Shown here: positions 62,031 through 64,000 of the stretch, one piece after another
Layout of the letters: each line of letters begins with the position of its first letter
Position numbering within the stretch: position 1 is the first letter of the stretch
Assembly: GCA_013399875.1 (NCBI GenBank)
Contig: VXAZ01001724.1
Span: forward strand, 1-64,000
Reading direction: 5' to 3'
DNA from: Gymnorhina tibicen
Lineage: Eukaryota; Chordata; Aves; Passeriformes; Artamidae
DNA: 64,000 nucleotides
Made by a program: the position numbers and the translations under genes
Notes under the pieces: generated by a model
The model's database searches: none
Told to the model about the DNA's origin: nothing
What the model saw: the letters and a program-made list of their open reading frames with translations, nothing else

Positions 62031-62599
62031 CGCACCTATTGGAATCCAGGTCAAGAACCACCACAAACATAAAGGAAACGAATCAAAAACTCATTGCTGG
62101 AGTTGGTTTTAGAAAATGAATCAAAAAATTCTCCCTGGAGCAAGTTTTGGACCTCAGCAGGTTTTTTCCTAGATCTCTGGAAGACAGCAGGATCTCATTT
62201 TGTTCCCATTGCCTCCACGGATCTCTGGTGAATCAGGAGAAAAACGCATCTCGGCCGGTTCGGAATTCCTTCGGCTCAAGTGGCCGAGTGAGTCATGGAT
62301 CTGTGGGAATACTCCCAAATATCGATCACTGAAACTAAAACGCCCCAATCCAGCAGCTTTTGAATCCCACCCCAATCCAAGAAGGCCGAGATCCTTCCAA
62401 ATCCCTTTATTCCACAGCGGGCCTGGTCGGGCCTGTGGGTGAGCCAGGCCCGGCCCGCGTCTCCACCAAAGGGATTTAGGGGAGAGACACCGGAGTGGCC
62501 GCGGCTGCGGCTGTGATTTGGAAATCTTGGTGAGAAGTCAAATCCGAGGACTTTAAAGCCCACTTAAAAAGTGAAGGGAGCAAAATATAATCACCGGAA

Positions 62600-62985
62600 A
62601 AGCTGGGAGAGCTGGGGGTGTCCGGCCTGGAGAGGAGAAGGCTCGAGGGAGAGCTCAGAGCCCCTCGCAGGGGTTATGAAAAGGAGGGGGAGGGAATTTT
62701 TATGGGGGTAGAGAGCGACAGGAAAAGGGGAATGGTTTCAAAGAGAGGACAGGGTTAGATGGGATATTGGGAAGAAATTCTCCCTTCAGGGGGTGGTGAG
62801 GCCTTGGGAGAGGTTGTCCAGAGAGGTTGTGGCTGCCCCATCCCTAATGGAATTCAACGCCAGGTTGGACACTGGGGCTTGGAGCAACCTGGGACAGTGG
62901 AAGGTGTCCCTGCCCATGGCAGGGCACGGAATGAGATGATTTTTAAGGTCCCTTCCAACCCAAACCATTCCACGATTCCACAATC
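62600..62985 (+). mobile_element. CR1 LINE, type A, 385 bp
   Basis: AGCTGGGAGAGCTGGGGGTG, GCCTGGAGAGGAGAAGGCTC, GGTGGTGAGGCCTTGGGAGA, then CCCTTCCAACCCAAACCATT and CCACGATTCCACAATCC tail. Confidence 0.94.
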
Positions 62986-63949
62986 CCTTCTACGCTGTGT
63001 CACGAATGACTCAGCAATAAAAAAGCTGCGAATTCCTCCTACTGGGGGCAATTCCTACTGGTGGGAGTCCAACCTTTCCTCACGAGATCCCTAAAACCTC
63101 CCTCAGGGTGCAGCTGATTTGCCTAAAACAAGGGATATTAATTCCAAGGAAGCCTTTGCATACGTTTGGGTCGGGCAGATCCGTGCGCTGCTTCCGTATG
63201 GATCGTATCTCCGCTTCCTTTTTTTGAAATGCAGAATCTCATTAAATATTAACTCTCCTCCCAACTGAAGAATCGATTTCCAGCAGAAGGTTTGCCCGCA
63301 GGAGGATTTTGTTTCAAGCAGATGCATATTCAAAGAACTGAAGTTTATTTGTTGTCTGCAGACCGTGAGCATGCCCAGGTAATTGCATATGCAAATCTGG
63401 AATTTGCGTACACAAATGGCTTTTTTATGTGCACAGCTGCCTGGTTCACTGAGGATATTTTTCAGGGACAATTCGACCACAATTTAAATAAAAAAACTCC
63501 AAACAACAAACCAAAGAAACAAGAATAAATAAATAAGGAGCCTTATCCTCACAGAGTATTTGATTTAAGGCCTATCCTCAAATCCAAAAAATTTAGGTGA
63601 GATTTTTCCACTCAAAACATGGATCATGATGCAACTCAGGTAAATGAAGGCTCCAGAAGAAAACCTGAGCTTTCTAAGCTACTTTAGCTGAAGTTTCAAA
63701 CATTTCTTTCCTGGTTAAGCAGCCCCGAGCTGTGAGTCTCATTCCCTGGAGGGTGTTTGAGTCCTGCTGCTCTGTTTTCCCGGGACAATTCCACTTAAGC
63801 AACATCCAGAAATTCTGCCAAGAGTGTGGGAGGGGTGCAAGAAACTCATCTCAAACCTCAATTTACATTTTGATAACAATGCAAATGCCCCACTCGGGGT
63901 AGTGACTGAGGCCAAGGATTGCCTCTGGTGACAGGCAGAGACCCTCGGA

Positions 63950-64000
63950 TCCCAGCTCGGGAAGGACCTGGAGCTGCTGGAGAGAGGCCAGAGGAGGCTC
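63950..64000 (+). mobile_element. CR1 LINE cut by the window end
   Basis: GGACCTGGAGCTGCTGGAGA then GAGGCCAGAGGAGGCTC reads DLELLERGQRRL, the CR1 LLERVQRR motif. The element continues past the window. Confidence 0.8.

Overview
The window is vertebrate nuclear DNA, almost certainly from a bird and probably a songbird. Three coding exons on the minus strand belong to RUNX1 (AML1/CBFA2), and about a fifth of the window is made of 5'-truncated CR1 LINE copies with the avian-type 3' end (copies reading TTCCAACCCAAACCATTC followed by ATTCTRTG-like octamers). No bacterial, phage or CRISPR-type system is present. Nearly all long open frames are antisense or nonsense readings of CR1 copies, minisatellites or assembly gaps.

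Layout in + coordinates (RUNX1 runs right to left). 1-8.85 kb: DNA downstream of RUNX1, with CR1 copies, a 44-bp minisatellite (6245-6655) and an ancient MIR-like SINE fragment. 8.86-14.77 kb: probable RUNX1 3' UTR, ending at an AATAAA signal (8878-8883) and carrying two CR1 insertions, an assembly gap and seed matches to miR-27, miR-17/20 and miR-144. 14775-15268: last coding exon ending in VWRPY. 15269-18831: intron 7. 18832-18993: exon 7. 18994-48011: intron 6 (29 kb), packed with CR1 copies and also holding a 53-bp minisatellite, a 23-bp minisatellite broken by a second gap, CpG-rich blocks, a pyrimidine microsatellite and a 188-bp tandem duplication next to exon 6. 48012-48203: exon 6. 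48204-64000: part of intron 5. The Runt-domain exons were not found and should lie beyond position 64000.

The visible exons encode 281 residues of the RUNX1 C-terminal half (transactivation and inhibitory regions and the Groucho/TLE tetrapeptide). All three splice junctions keep frame (phase 1 between exons 6/7 and 7/8).

CR1 copies are labelled by the sequence at their 3' end: type A (GGTCCCTTCCAACCCAAACC), type B (GGGTCCCTTCCCACTCGGGA), type C (GAGGGCTTTTCCAGCCTC). A minus-strand copy has its 3' end at the lower coordinate. These labels are mine, not database subfamilies. All identifications are by eye and memory; no search was run.
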